From Pseudomonas farsensis (lineage in GTDB: Bacteria; Pseudomonadota; Gammaproteobacteria; Pseudomonadales; Pseudomonadaceae), in the NCBI RefSeq assembly GCF_014268805.2, contig NZ_JABWRF020000001.1, positions 1,054,001 through 1,118,000 of the forward strand: 64,000 nt of DNA, in the 5' to 3' direction. Each line of letters opens with the position of its first letter. Position 1 is the stretch's first letter. Shown here piece after piece: positions 1-8,352 of the stretch. The position numbers and the translations under genes were made by a program. The notes beneath the pieces were generated by a model that saw nothing but the letters and a program-made list of their open reading frames with translations, did no database searches and was not told where the DNA came from.

Positions 1-522
1 TTTGGCAGCCAGCAAGGCGGCTGATTTGCCAGGGCTGTAGGGGCGGATGATGCCGACCATGATATGGCGCAACTGCACCTTGCCCGACTCGACCCAAGGC
101 CGCGCCTGTTGCCAGAACATGTTGCAGTACGGGCAGTTCGGGTCGCTGAATACATAGACGATGCGTGCGGCATCAGGCTTGCCGTCGGCGATCCAGGCGC
201 TGTTGTGCATTTTTGCCCAGATGGCCTTGCTCATCGGCGCGTAGACCAGCTTTTGCAAAGGCTCGGCGCTCAGGTCCTGGCCGTTCGCGTCGAACAGGCT
301 GCCCACCAGCACGTGCTTGCCGTCGGCGGTCAGGTACAGCGCGATGCCGTTGTTCTGGTACTCGGCGGCATAGCCGCGCAGGCCGTCGGGGGCATCGAAA
401 CTGCCTTTGATCACCGCGCCCTTGGCTTGCAGTTGCTGGATTGGCTTGGGCAGTTCTTCGGCGTGCAGCAGGGGCGCGGCGAGCAGGGCAACGGTGAGGG
501 GCAGCAGGGCTTTGAAGCGCAT
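1..522 (-). CDS. dsbG: Thiol:disulfide interchange protein DsbG (3' end cut by window edge)
   Basis: Periplasmic disulfide isomerase/sulfenic-acid reductase of the DsbC/DsbG family. The 174 visible codons begin with a signal peptide (MRFKALLPLTVALLAAPLLHA), followed by the N-terminal dimerisation-type region and the start of a thioredoxin fold with the redox motif CPYC (Cys130, Cys133). The remaining C-terminus lies outside the window. It is the last gene of a dsbD - tlpA-like - dsbG set; the upstream stop at 526..524 is one base from this ATG, so translation is probably coupled. Known DsbG is kept reduced by DsbD, which fits the neighbour. DsbC is the alternative; the N-terminal features favour DsbG. 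Confidence 0.85.
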   Translation of the reverse strand, partial: MRFKALLPLTVALLAAPLLHAEELPKPIQQLQAKGAVIKGSFDAPDGLRGYAAEYQNNGIALYLTADGKHVLVGSLFDANGQDLSAEPLQKLVYAPMSKAIWAKMHNSAWIADGKPDAARIVYVFSDPNCPYCNMFWQQARPWVESGKVQLRHIMVGIIRPYSPGKSAALLAAK

Positions 523-523
523 G

Positions 524-1348
524 TCAGGGTCCTTGTGGGGCGGGCGAGCTTTCGAACGGCTCCAGGGCGCGGTGCAGGCTGGCCCGGGACAGCTCGCCCA
601 GATGACTGCCGATCAGGCGGCCGTCGGCGTTGTAGAAAAGCGTGGTGGGCAGGGCCATGGAGCCAACCGTGCGGGCTAGCTCGCCGGTGCCGTCGAACAG
701 CACGTGGGACAGCATCAGGCCGGTGGTGGCCATGAAGGTGCTGACGTTCTCGGGCGTTTCGCCCTGGTTGACGAACAGGAACGTCACATTTGGGTAGTCG
801 TGCTGGGCTTGTTGCAGCACCGGCATTTCGCGTCGGCATGGCGGGCACCAGGTGGCCCAGATATTGATGACCAGCGGGCGGCCTTTGTAGGCGTGCAAGG
901 CAACCGCCTGGCCGCTTTTGTCGCGCAGGCTCAAGGCCGGCAGTTCGGTACCCTTGCTGTACAGGTGGCTGGCAAAACTTGCCAGCACCCAGAACAACCC
1001 GCCGCTGAACAGCGCCCAGCCCAGCGGGCGGCGCAGGCCAGGGCGGCGCCAGCCTTGCCAGGCGGTGGCCAACGCCATGCCCAGCAGGCCGCTCCACAGC
1101 GAGAAGCCGCCGTCGCGGATGTCGATGATTTCAAGCGGGGCATCGCGGTACATCGGCCAGTAGGCCAGCACGAAGCCTGCGCGGGCGAACAGCACCCCGA
1201 GCAGGAACAGGTTGAACAGCGCCGACTCCGGGTTTTCGCCGCCACGCTTGGCCACGCGCCAGCCCACCAGGCTGGCGATACCCAGGGCTGCCAGCAGCAG
1301 CAAGTGGTTCAAGGCCATGGTCAGTGGCCCCAGGGTGACGGTGAGCAT
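524..1348 (-). CDS. TlpA-family thiol:disulfide reductase with Lgt-like membrane domain
   Basis: 274 residues. The N-terminal half (about 10-130) is several membrane segments; residues 54-92 (ARAGFVLAYWP, then PLEIIDIRDGGFSLWSGLLG) resemble part of prolipoprotein diacylglyceryl transferase Lgt. The C-terminal half is a periplasmic thioredoxin domain with WCPPC (Cys168, Cys171), the TlpA/ResA/DsbE motif. Inferred role: membrane-anchored reductant of periplasmic disulfides, in a set with DsbD and DsbG. The start overlaps the dsbD stop by one base (TGATG), so the two are translationally coupled. The Lgt-like part is too short to be a working transferase. Fold assignment of the C-terminus is firm; substrate unknown. 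Confidence 0.82.
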   Translation of the reverse strand: MLTVTLGPLTMALNHLLLLAALGIASLVGWRVAKRGGENPESALFNLFLLGVLFARAGFVLAYWPMYRDAPLEIIDIRDGGFSLWSGLLGMALATAWQGWRRPGLRRPLGWALFSGGLFWVLASFASHLYSKGTELPALSLRDKSGQAVALHAYKGRPLVINIWATWCPPCRREMPVLQQAQHDYPNVTFLFVNQGETPENVSTFMATTGLMLSHVLFDGTGELARTVGSMALPTTLFYNADGRLIGSHLGELSRASLHRALEPFESSPAPQGP

Positions 1349-3060
1349 CAGCCTTGGCTCCTGGTCTGGGCCCAGTGTTGCAGGAAGGTGGCAGCGTCCA
1401 CTTCACCCGTAATGCGCCGGGCGCGGCGCTCGTCGCCTTCCGGGCCGACCCAGACCAGGCTTGGCGGGCCGGGCACCTGGTAACGCTGCAGCAAGGCCTT
1501 GCTGTCGGGGGCATCCAGGGTGACATCCAGGCGCAGCAGGTGCACGCCATCGAGCGCCGCTTGCACGTCCGCGCGGGCGAAGACTTCGTTCTCCATGACC
1601 TTGCAGGCCACGCACCAGTCGGCGTAGTAGTCCACCAGCACCCACTGGCCACGGGCCTTGGCGGCGTCCAGCTCACGCTGCAAGGCGGCGGGAGTGCTGA
1701 CGGTGGTGAAAGCGTCATGTTTTGCAGCAGATGTTGCAGGGGGGCCGTTGCCTGCGAAAGGTTGCAGTGGCTGCCACAGGTCGTTGCCCCCGGCAGCGGC
1801 GCCGATCAGCAACAGGCCGCCCCACAACGCCCCGAGCATTGGCAGCACGCGTAGTACGGGGCGGGTGTGCAGGGTAAGCCAGGCGGCCCATGCCAGGGCG
1901 ATCAGCCAGGCGCCGGCCAGGGCCAACAGCAGGGGCGCTGGCAGCAGGCTGCGCACGGTATACAGCGCCATGGCCAGGAACACGAAGCCGAATACACCCT
2001 TGACCGCGTTCATCCAGGCCCCAGGGCGCGGCAGGTAGCGGTTGCCCAGGGTAACCAGCAACAGCAGCGGCAGGCCCATGCCCAGGCCAAGGCTGAACAG
2101 CACCAGCGCGCCTTGCAACACATCCCCGCTCTGCGCGATATACAGCAAGGCGCCCGCCAGCGGCGCCGTCATGCAGGGGCCCAGCAGCAGCCCGGACAAG
2201 GCTCCAAGCAGCGCCGCACCATACAGGTTGCCGCCACGGGTGCCCTGGCCGGCGCGGTCAAGGCGGTCGCGCAGGGCAGCGGGCAATTGCAGCTCGAAGG
2301 CGCCGAACATCGGCAGGGCGAGGGCGACGAACAGCGCAGCCAGGCTGCCGAGCAGCCAGGGTTGCTGCAGCCAGGCCTGCAGGCTGGCGCCGAGCAGCGC
2401 GGCGACCACCCCCAGTGCGGCGTACACCAGCGCCATGCTCAGCACATAGACGCCGGCCAGAAGCCAGCCGCGGCGAGCACTGGCGCCGTTGCCCAGTACC
2501 AGCCCGGCCAGAATCGGCAGCATCGGCAGTGAACAAGGGGTAAACGCCAGCAGCAGGCCCAGGCCAAAGAATGCCAACAGGCTCCAGGCCAGGCTGGCTT
2601 GTTGCAGGCCGCTGGCCAGGGCTTGATCGCTGGCCTGCTCGGCAGTGGCCGGCGGCTTGCCGCCGAGGTCGATGACCGTGGTTTGTGGTGGGTAGCACAA
2701 ACCTGCGTCAGCACAGCCTTGCCAGCCCAGGCGCAGCTCGCCTGTGGCGCTGGCGGGGATCAGCAGTTCAAGCTGCTGGCGGTAGACACCGCTGTCGCCG
2801 AAGAACTCGTCGTGATGGTTATCGGCCTCGGGCAACTGCGGCTGCTGGCTGGGTTCGATACCGTCGAACTTGAGGCGTTTCTGATACAGGTAATAACCCT
2901 GCTGAATCTGGAAGAACAGACGCATCTGGCCGTCAGGAAGGCGGTCGTGGGTCAGCACGAAGGCTTGCTCGACCGGCAGAAAGTCCGGTTTGACCGCAAA
3001 CGGGTTGGCCTGCAGGGGGCCGGATAGCAGAAGTGTCAGCAAGATCAGAAAAACACGCAT
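1348..3060 (-). CDS. dsbD: Thiol:disulfide interchange protein DsbD
   Basis: 570 residues, the usual DsbD size. It carries electrons from cytoplasmic thioredoxin across the inner membrane to periplasmic DsbC/DsbG and CcmG-type proteins. Signal peptide at 1-18; periplasmic alpha domain with Cys116 and Cys122; membrane beta domain with Cys176 (FTPCSLPML) and Cys296 (LLGPCMTAP); C-terminal gamma thioredoxin domain with WCVAC (Cys483, Cys486). All six conserved cysteines are present. It heads the three-gene redox set running on the minus strand. The cytochrome c maturation operon at 8353-15257 also depends on DsbD-derived electrons. Confidence 0.95.
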   Translation of the reverse strand: MRVFLILLTLLLSGPLQANPFAVKPDFLPVEQAFVLTHDRLPDGQMRLFFQIQQGYYLYQKRLKFDGIEPSQQPQLPEADNHHDEFFGDSGVYRQQLELLIPASATGELRLGWQGCADAGLCYPPQTTVIDLGGKPPATAEQASDQALASGLQQASLAWSLLAFFGLGLLLAFTPCSLPMLPILAGLVLGNGASARRGWLLAGVYVLSMALVYAALGVVAALLGASLQAWLQQPWLLGSLAALFVALALPMFGAFELQLPAALRDRLDRAGQGTRGGNLYGAALLGALSGLLLGPCMTAPLAGALLYIAQSGDVLQGALVLFSLGLGMGLPLLLLVTLGNRYLPRPGAWMNAVKGVFGFVFLAMALYTVRSLLPAPLLLALAGAWLIALAWAAWLTLHTRPVLRVLPMLGALWGGLLLIGAAAGGNDLWQPLQPFAGNGPPATSAAKHDAFTTVSTPAALQRELDAAKARGQWVLVDYYADWCVACKVMENEVFARADVQAALDGVHLLRLDVTLDAPDSKALLQRYQVPGPPSLVWVGPEGDERRARRITGEVDAATFLQHWAQTRSQG

Positions 3061-3477
3061 GTCGACGCCTTTGTCACGCTTGGAGTGAGGCCATGCTGGC
3101 CGGGGCTTATTAACTGAAGGTTAACCTGTGCTCGCGGCGGGTGTGGCGTTTATACGCGGGACAAGCCTGCTCGCCACAACTATCGCTGGGGCGACTCTAT
3201 GGTTTTGTGCAAGCTTGTGCAGGCCTCATCGCAGGCAATCGCCAGCTCCCACAGAGGCCATGTTCAACCGCAACCTTGCTGGTTGGACCCAATCCTGTGG
3301 GAAATGATAGAGAGTTGTGGCGAGCGGGCTTGCCCCGCGTTGGGCTGCGCAGCAGCCCTGAAAACCCAAGGGGCTGCTGCGCAGCCCAACGCGGGCAAGC
3401 CCGCTCGCCACAAGGAGATAGCCTGCGATCAGGCCGGAGCAGGCCTGCACATGACTGTGTCCCCCAAAACTGCCGGG
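3061..3477. other. Intergenic region with composite repeat
   Basis: 417 bases without a convincing gene between dsbD and the toxin-like gene. Most of it is a composite inverted repeat (listed separately at 3210-3435). The roughly 120 bases next to dsbD (3061-3180) should hold the dsbD promoter; I see no clear consensus site. The short reading frames here are by-products of the palindrome. Confidence 0.6.
3210..3435. repeat. Composite inverted-repeat element, copy 1
   Basis: A long hairpin has arms starting GTGGCGAGCGGGCTTG (3317) and ending CAAGCCCGCTCGCCAC (3411), with an inner GGGCTGCGCAGCAGCCC / GGGCTGCTGCGCAGCCC pair around CTGAAAACCCAAGG. It is flanked on the left by a conserved sequence (CATCGCAGGC, GCCAGCTCCCACAG, CTGGTTGGACCCAATCCTGT) also found beside the copies at 25060-25290 and 27440-27660. 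The shared flanks show the repeating unit is larger than the hairpin. Likely a REP/BIME-type intergenic element. Confidence 0.85.
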
Positions 3478-6198
3478 TCAGGTGAATTTCCAGCTGTTGG
3501 CATGGCCCATTTCGGCAACCTGGTCCAAAGGGACGTTGTTACGGATGGCGCGGCTGAACGCCGAAAGGTTCATCGCCGAATGAATGTCATGTACCGGTGA
3601 AACCAGCAGTACACACAGTTCGCGCAGTTGCTTGAGCCATGGCAGGTGCTGGTCGATCACATCGTTGAACACGCCAGGCCCGGTCAGTTGGCTCAGCTTG
3701 CGGGCATAGGCGTCAAAACCCACCGGGTCGTCGAGGTAGTCCGGCCGCTGCAGGTAGAAATCTCCGGCACTGCCATAGCGTTTGAGAATTTCGTCGGAAA
3801 TGGCATCCAGTGTCGGGTTGCCCGCATGGCTGCCGATCAGGCTGATGTTGTACTTGATGTACATGCCCAGTTGATCGTTGGACACCGGCGCTGCCAGCAG
3901 CAAGCCATCGGTGGTGGTGCTCAGTGGTGCACTGGCCAGTGGCGGCTGGCTGGGTGCACTGGCTGCCAGCAGGCGGTCGTCCGCGTCCATATAGATACCG
4001 CCATAATGTTTGAGCAGCCGGTAGCGCAGAATGTCGGTGGCCGAACTGAAGTTGCTCGCGCCGCCGCCGTTGCCGATGATGGCTGCCTGATATTGAGGGT
4101 AATAGGGCGATGCCTTGAACTCGGTGAAAAAGCCCTGTTCTTCAAGGTTCAGCACCTTCAACCCATGGGCACGAGCCCGCAGCAGGTTGATGTTCTGCTG
4201 GTAAATGCCTGACGACTGCCCCGACAACAACAGCTGGTAGCGAAAACCGCTGCCCTTGAGCACCGTGCTGTTGTGCTCAAGGGCGGCGAGATACTCCGGC
4301 TGGATCACCCGATCGCCAACCCAGACGCTTGAAATCAGGCGCTCGATGGGGGTGCGCACCAACCGCTCGTACTGGCCGAAGTCCACTGGCAAGCGCAGGT
4401 CAATGCCCAGCGCGCGCAGGGTAGCCATGCGTTGTTCATCGGTAACGGTGCGGTCGGTTTGAGCCAGCCGCGCCAGGGCGCTGGTGCTGTGCTCGCTGAC
4501 TATCCAGCGTGGTGGCTCGCTAAGGTCCTGGTCGCTGATGCGAATGAAGCAGTCATTGACGTAGTCATACTCCACCCATTCGCTGGTAACCTGGCCATTC
4601 TCGCTGATCCAAGCGGCAAAGCGGTGCCCGAGGTTTTCGTCGATGCGCGCTACCAGTGCCGACACCAAGGTGGAGGACACCACTACGTCCTCGCGAAAGG
4701 CCGTTTCAGCTGGCAACAGGTTGACTTCGGGAGGTTGCACTGCGCTGCCGACCAGCTCGGTGATACGGGTGCTGGCGACAAAGCCTGGGCGGCAGTAGCG
4801 GAACAGCATGTCGGGGCGCGCGGCGACGCTGCCGAGCAACTGCGAGGCGTTGAACAGCCCGAAAACCTGCTCGTTGACGCCTGCGGTGCGTATGTCCAGC
4901 GTCTTGCCGTTTACCGTCTTGTCCATGCCCAGGCTGAACTGGATCAATCCGCCGACGGCCAGCAGCGGGGTCAGTTCCGGTAGCACCATGCACACCGGCA
5001 GCAGCAGGGTTACCGCCGCATTGAGATAGCTGCTCCAGCGCGATTTATCGATTTCGTGGTTGCTGGTGATCAGCGCGTCGGCGTCCTCATAGGAGCGTTG
5101 CAGGTGACGCAGGGTGAGGTACTCGAAAAGGTCGCTGGTGATCGGTTCGAGGTATTTGTCCGACTTGTAGTCGATCATGTGTTGCGGGTCCCACACGCCA
5201 CTCGTGGCAAAGCCGGGGTGGTTTGGGGAGAAACGGTGCGGCTCGGGGAAAAGGCCCAGACCGGCGAGTGCTGTACGCAGGCCGCTGAAGTCCAGGCCGT
5301 CGGGCCAGTCGGCGGGCGAAAACATGTGCAACAGCACCTCGCGCCGACGGCTGTCGCGGCACTGTTCGGCAAACCAGGTCTTCATCACGGCAAGGCTGCT
5401 GAACTCGTGGAGCGGCGAGGCGTTACCCGGTACATAAAGTACGCAGTGCCCTGACTCGCGCTCCAGCAGCACCATCGAAGTCGAGTGGTAGCCATAGACA
5501 TTGAGCATCGACGCTTTGAGCGGCTGCATATCGATGGAAACCAGGCCTGCGGCTTGCCACACCATCATGCGCCCGGCCAGGCTCAGGGTGCCGGCAAACG
5601 CCTGGCGGTTGGCCGCCGCGATGAAGTTGATCTTGATCGCACGTTGATACAGCGCCTGGCTCTTTTTCCAGTAGGTGTCCAAGCTATGTTTGTAGAGGTG
5701 GTGAAAGTGCTGCTTCCAGATGAACGCCTGGAAGTCTTCGGCGCGAATGTCCACGCGCGTCTGCGCGCTGTAGACCTGCGGCTGTGTGCGTCGATACAGG
5801 CCGTTGAACACCAGGTAGCCGGAGGTGTTCGAAAGCGCCGCAGGTGGCTCAAGCTGGCTGACGATGGTGAGGATACCGTCAGGCTCGATGCCTGCCCAGT
5901 CGCCATAGTGAAACCCTTCATAGCCTGCGGCTGTTTCGCCTTGCCAGTTGCCCAGCATCGCTTCGACCAGGGTCATCTTCTGGCGGATCAGCGCCTGGTT
6001 GGGATGCCCAGCGGGCTTTTGCGCTGAAGGGTCGGATTGGTAGCGCAAGGTGACAATGTCGATGTCGTTGGCCGAAATGTTCACACCTTTGGCCGATAGC
6101 CATTCGGTCAGCACGCTTTCGGCGAGGCTGTCCGGGCGCGGGAAGTCAGCCAGGGCTGCACGCACCAGGTGCAGGTTGTTTTCCGGGATCGATTGCAT
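3478..6198 (-). CDS. Putative toxin: dermonecrotic-toxin-like N-terminus with TcdA/TcdB-type glycosyltransferase C-terminus
   Basis: 906 residues. The C-terminal third looks like a GT-A glycosyltransferase of the large clostridial toxin/OCH1-like type: a VWVGD segment (about 623-627), then TDILRYRLLKHYGGIYMDAD with the metal-binding DxD at Asp738/Asp740, and a C-terminal NSWKF resembling the family's closing Ser-x/Trp motif. The N-terminal part resembles the dermonecrotic-toxin-like domain found in large Pseudomonas proteins (DUF6543 type); a hydrophobic stretch at about 393-425 could be membrane-inserting. No signal peptide. Inferred: an effector that glycosylates a host or competitor protein. 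No secretion or immunity gene is adjacent. It stands alone between a repeat and the flhB-like gene. Domain calls are by eye; the DxD is clear. Confidence 0.7.
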   Translation of the reverse strand: MQSIPENNLHLVRAALADFPRPDSLAESVLTEWLSAKGVNISANDIDIVTLRYQSDPSAQKPAGHPNQALIRQKMTLVEAMLGNWQGETAAGYEGFHYGDWAGIEPDGILTIVSQLEPPAALSNTSGYLVFNGLYRRTQPQVYSAQTRVDIRAEDFQAFIWKQHFHHLYKHSLDTYWKKSQALYQRAIKINFIAAANRQAFAGTLSLAGRMMVWQAAGLVSIDMQPLKASMLNVYGYHSTSMVLLERESGHCVLYVPGNASPLHEFSSLAVMKTWFAEQCRDSRRREVLLHMFSPADWPDGLDFSGLRTALAGLGLFPEPHRFSPNHPGFATSGVWDPQHMIDYKSDKYLEPITSDLFEYLTLRHLQRSYEDADALITSNHEIDKSRWSSYLNAAVTLLLPVCMVLPELTPLLAVGGLIQFSLGMDKTVNGKTLDIRTAGVNEQVFGLFNASQLLGSVAARPDMLFRYCRPGFVASTRITELVGSAVQPPEVNLLPAETAFREDVVVSSTLVSALVARIDENLGHRFAAWISENGQVTSEWVEYDYVNDCFIRISDQDLSEPPRWIVSEHSTSALARLAQTDRTVTDEQRMATLRALGIDLRLPVDFGQYERLVRTPIERLISSVWVGDRVIQPEYLAALEHNSTVLKGSGFRYQLLLSGQSSGIYQQNINLLRARAHGLKVLNLEEQGFFTEFKASPYYPQYQAAIIGNGGGASNFSSATDILRYRLLKHYGGIYMDADDRLLAASAPSQPPLASAPLSTTTDGLLLAAPVSNDQLGMYIKYNISLIGSHAGNPTLDAISDEILKRYGSAGDFYLQRPDYLDDPVGFDAYARKLSQLTGPGVFNDVIDQHLPWLKQLRELCVLLVSPVHDIHSAMNLSAFSRAIRNNVPLDQVAEMGHANSWKFT

Positions 6199-6259
6199 GG
6201 GGCAGGGCCTTTCAGAAGGGGAAAGGCCAGAGGGTCAACCAATCGGCAGGCGGCGGGGG

Positions 6260-6601
6260 CTACATATCGCTCGGGGGTGGCAGCAGCAGCTTGCCGGGAG
6301 TAACGTCGCGCGCTGACGGGGCACTGTCGTCAAAGCCTGCTGGCACCTTGCCGCGCAGTTGCCACGCGAAGGCGATGATTTCGGCGATGGTCAGGTACAG
6401 CGCTTCGGGGATCTGCTCGCCCAGCTCAAGGCGCGCCAGCAGGCGCACCAGCTCGGCGTTTTCGTAGATGGGCACTTCGTGCTCGCGGGCCAGGGCCAGG
6501 ATCGCTTCGGCGAGTTCATCGTCGCCCTTGGCGCTGAGTGTCGGGGCCTGTTGCCCGTCGTAGCTCAGGGCGATGGCCTGGCGTGGTTGCGTGTATTTCA
6601 T
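6260..6601 (-). CDS. FlhB C-terminal-domain protein (EscU/YscU/FlhB family export switch fragment)
   Basis: 113 residues matching only the cytoplasmic C-terminal domain of FlhB: the start (KYTQPRQAIALSYDG) aligns just after the FlhB self-cleavage site, followed by AREHEVPIYENAELVRLL and GEQIPEALYLTIAEIIAF. There are no membrane segments and no NPTH site, so it mimics the cleaved C-terminal piece of FlhB. It overlaps the fliK-like stop by four bases (ATGA). FliK binds FlhB's C-terminal domain to switch export from hook to filament, so this pair may modulate that switch; this is inference. A full-length FlhB must lie elsewhere. Confidence 0.85.
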   Translation of the reverse strand: MKYTQPRQAIALSYDGQQAPTLSAKGDDELAEAILALAREHEVPIYENAELVRLLARLELGEQIPEALYLTIAEIIAFAWQLRGKVPAGFDDSAPSARDVTPGKLLLPPPSDM

Positions 6602-8166
6602 GCGTTTTCATCCACCCAACGTTGTTCCAGGCGCGTCCGGGGGCCTTGTGGCGGGGTGCCGGGGTGACATTCCAGGTCGCCAACATCCAGGCCACGGGCC
6701 AGCAGGCGCTCACGCAGGGCGCTCAGTTGGCTGTCGATGAGCCGCGCCGTGCGTTCCTGCTCGGCCCACAGCTGCCCCGACAGGCGCCCCTGTGCCAACT
6801 GCGCCTGCACCTGTAGCGGGCCGAGCGGGGCCAGGTCGAAGGCAAGCTCGATGCGCCACAGCGCTGCCAGCGCATCGTGGTCATCCCGGGCACGTTCGCG
6901 GCCAGCTTGCTGCTCGGGGGTTTCCTCACGTTGCAGCTTGAGCTGCAACGGCACGAACTCCTGGCCGTGGCGGATGGGCACCTCGGTTTGCCAGCTGGTT
7001 TGCAGGTTGCCGTTTTCCAGGGTGCCGGTCTGTTGCAGGCTCGACAGGGCGTGGCTCTGCAGACGTGAAACCGCGCTGGCCGCCAGGCGCAGCAACTGCT
7101 GCAGGTCTGCTTCGTCTTCCAGGCTTTGCAGCAGGCGCGAGGGCAGCGGGAAAGCGCCGGGTTGTTGCCGTGGGGTCACCTGGCCAAGCATGCCCAGGGC
7201 GCTGCGGGCAAAGCCGGGCAACGCCTGTGGCAGGGCACTGGCGAGCAGCGCCGGGTTCGCCGCGATGCCGCCCGGGGGGGTTGGCAGTTGTGTTATCAGG
7301 CGCAGCAGTTGTGCCTTGAGGTCCGGCGCAAGCGAGCTGCCCAAACCACCGAGCAGCTTGGCTTCCAGAAACGCACCGCTGTTGTTCACCGCCTGCGCCA
7401 AGGTTTTTGGGTCACTCAACTGGCGGGCGTCCGGCAGGCCCGCCAGCAGGCGCTCGGCGCTGGCGCGCAGTTCGGCCCCAGTGTCGGGCGAGCGCGCCGT
7501 CTGTTGCAGTGCTGCCAGCAGGCCCGGCAGGGAAGCCTGCTGGCTTTGTTGGTTGAGCAAATGCTGAGCGACCGCCAACTGGTCCTGGCGGCCACTGAGC
7601 GGTACAAAGCGTAATGACTGGTCGCCCTGTACCGAGGCGCTGAGCAGGCTGCCTACCGCCAACGGCCGCGGGCTGTCGACGGTCAGCGTAGCGCCGGCCT
7701 GGCTGCTGTTGAGCAACGTCACCAGCGAGCGGTAGCTGGCCGGCTCACCTGGGGTCTGCGCAAGCGCCTGGGTGGTGACGACCTTGCCTTGCAGCAGGGT
7801 ACCCACCGGGGTCTGGCTGGTATCGAGGCGGGTGAGCGTGGCTACGTTGTTGGCCCTGGTGGTCTGCACCAGCACCGCCAGTTCGTTGCTTTGGGTTTGC
7901 GTGACGCTGATCTGGCTGCCCAGCGGAAAAGGGCTGCTGGAGCTGGCCTGCACCTGCAACTGGGCACCGTTGCCCTGGGTCAGGCGCAGCATCATCTGGA
8001 AGTCCTGGCCGACCTGGCGCAACGACATCACCTCGGCGCGCGCCGTCTCGCCGTTGGCGACCACCGGTTGCGGTTGCAGCAGGCGCAGCAGCTCGCCGGT
8101 CATGGCAGCTTTGGCTGCTGGTGCGCTTAGCGCAGTTTGTGCGCCGAGACTATTGATTTCAGTCAT
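6598..8166 (-). CDS. FliK-like flagellar hook-length control protein
   Basis: 522 residues from the ATG at 8166. Rich in Gln, Leu and Ala; the C-terminal region (about 390-522) has the FliK/Flg_hook type with LQLKLQREETPEQQAG, ALWRIELAFDLAPLGPLQVQ and a final helix before DVGDLEC. The reading frame stays open to 8532, but that extension runs into the divergent ccmA and reads as random, so I use MTEINSLGAQ. No clear Shine-Dalgarno is present: a perfect TTGTATACAA palindrome sits at 8169-8178, two bases from the ATG. Partner is the FlhB-domain gene downstream. Other flagellar genes are not nearby, so this is probably a second FliK-family protein rather than the main hook-length ruler. Confidence 0.8.
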   Translation of the reverse strand: MTEINSLGAQTALSAPAAKAAMTGELLRLLQPQPVVANGETARAEVMSLRQVGQDFQMMLRLTQGNGAQLQVQASSSSPFPLGSQISVTQTQSNELAVLVQTTRANNVATLTRLDTSQTPVGTLLQGKVVTTQALAQTPGEPASYRSLVTLLNSSQAGATLTVDSPRPLAVGSLLSASVQGDQSLRFVPLSGRQDQLAVAQHLLNQQSQQASLPGLLAALQQTARSPDTGAELRASAERLLAGLPDARQLSDPKTLAQAVNNSGAFLEAKLLGGLGSSLAPDLKAQLLRLITQLPTPPGGIAANPALLASALPQALPGFARSALGMLGQVTPRQQPGAFPLPSRLLQSLEDEADLQQLLRLAASAVSRLQSHALSSLQQTGTLENGNLQTSWQTEVPIRHGQEFVPLQLKLQREETPEQQAGRERARDDHDALAALWRIELAFDLAPLGPLQVQAQLAQGRLSGQLWAEQERTARLIDSQLSALRERLLARGLDVGDLECHPGTPPQGPRTRLEQRWVDENA

Positions 8167-8168
8167 GA

Positions 8169-8178
8169 TTGTATACAA
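8169..8178. promoter_or_regulatory. Perfect TTGTATACAA palindrome before the fliK-like start
   Basis: Identical to the palindromes upstream of gcl, the glcG-like gene and puuE. Here it lies where the ribosome binding site should be and contains TATACA, a possible -10 element. It could be an operator, a promoter element or coincidence. Confidence 0.4.
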
Positions 8179-8352
8179 CCTGTCGAACCAGCTCTCGTGG
8201 CAGCGGGGCACCCGTGCAATAATGCCGCCCGCCCGCCTGCCAGTATAACGGCAGTGCGTGGAGCGACTTGAGACACTGGGCTCATTGGCGCTGGCGTGCA
8301 ACCGCGATGAAGACGCCAGCGACGGTGACCCGACACAGCATAAGGCGATACC

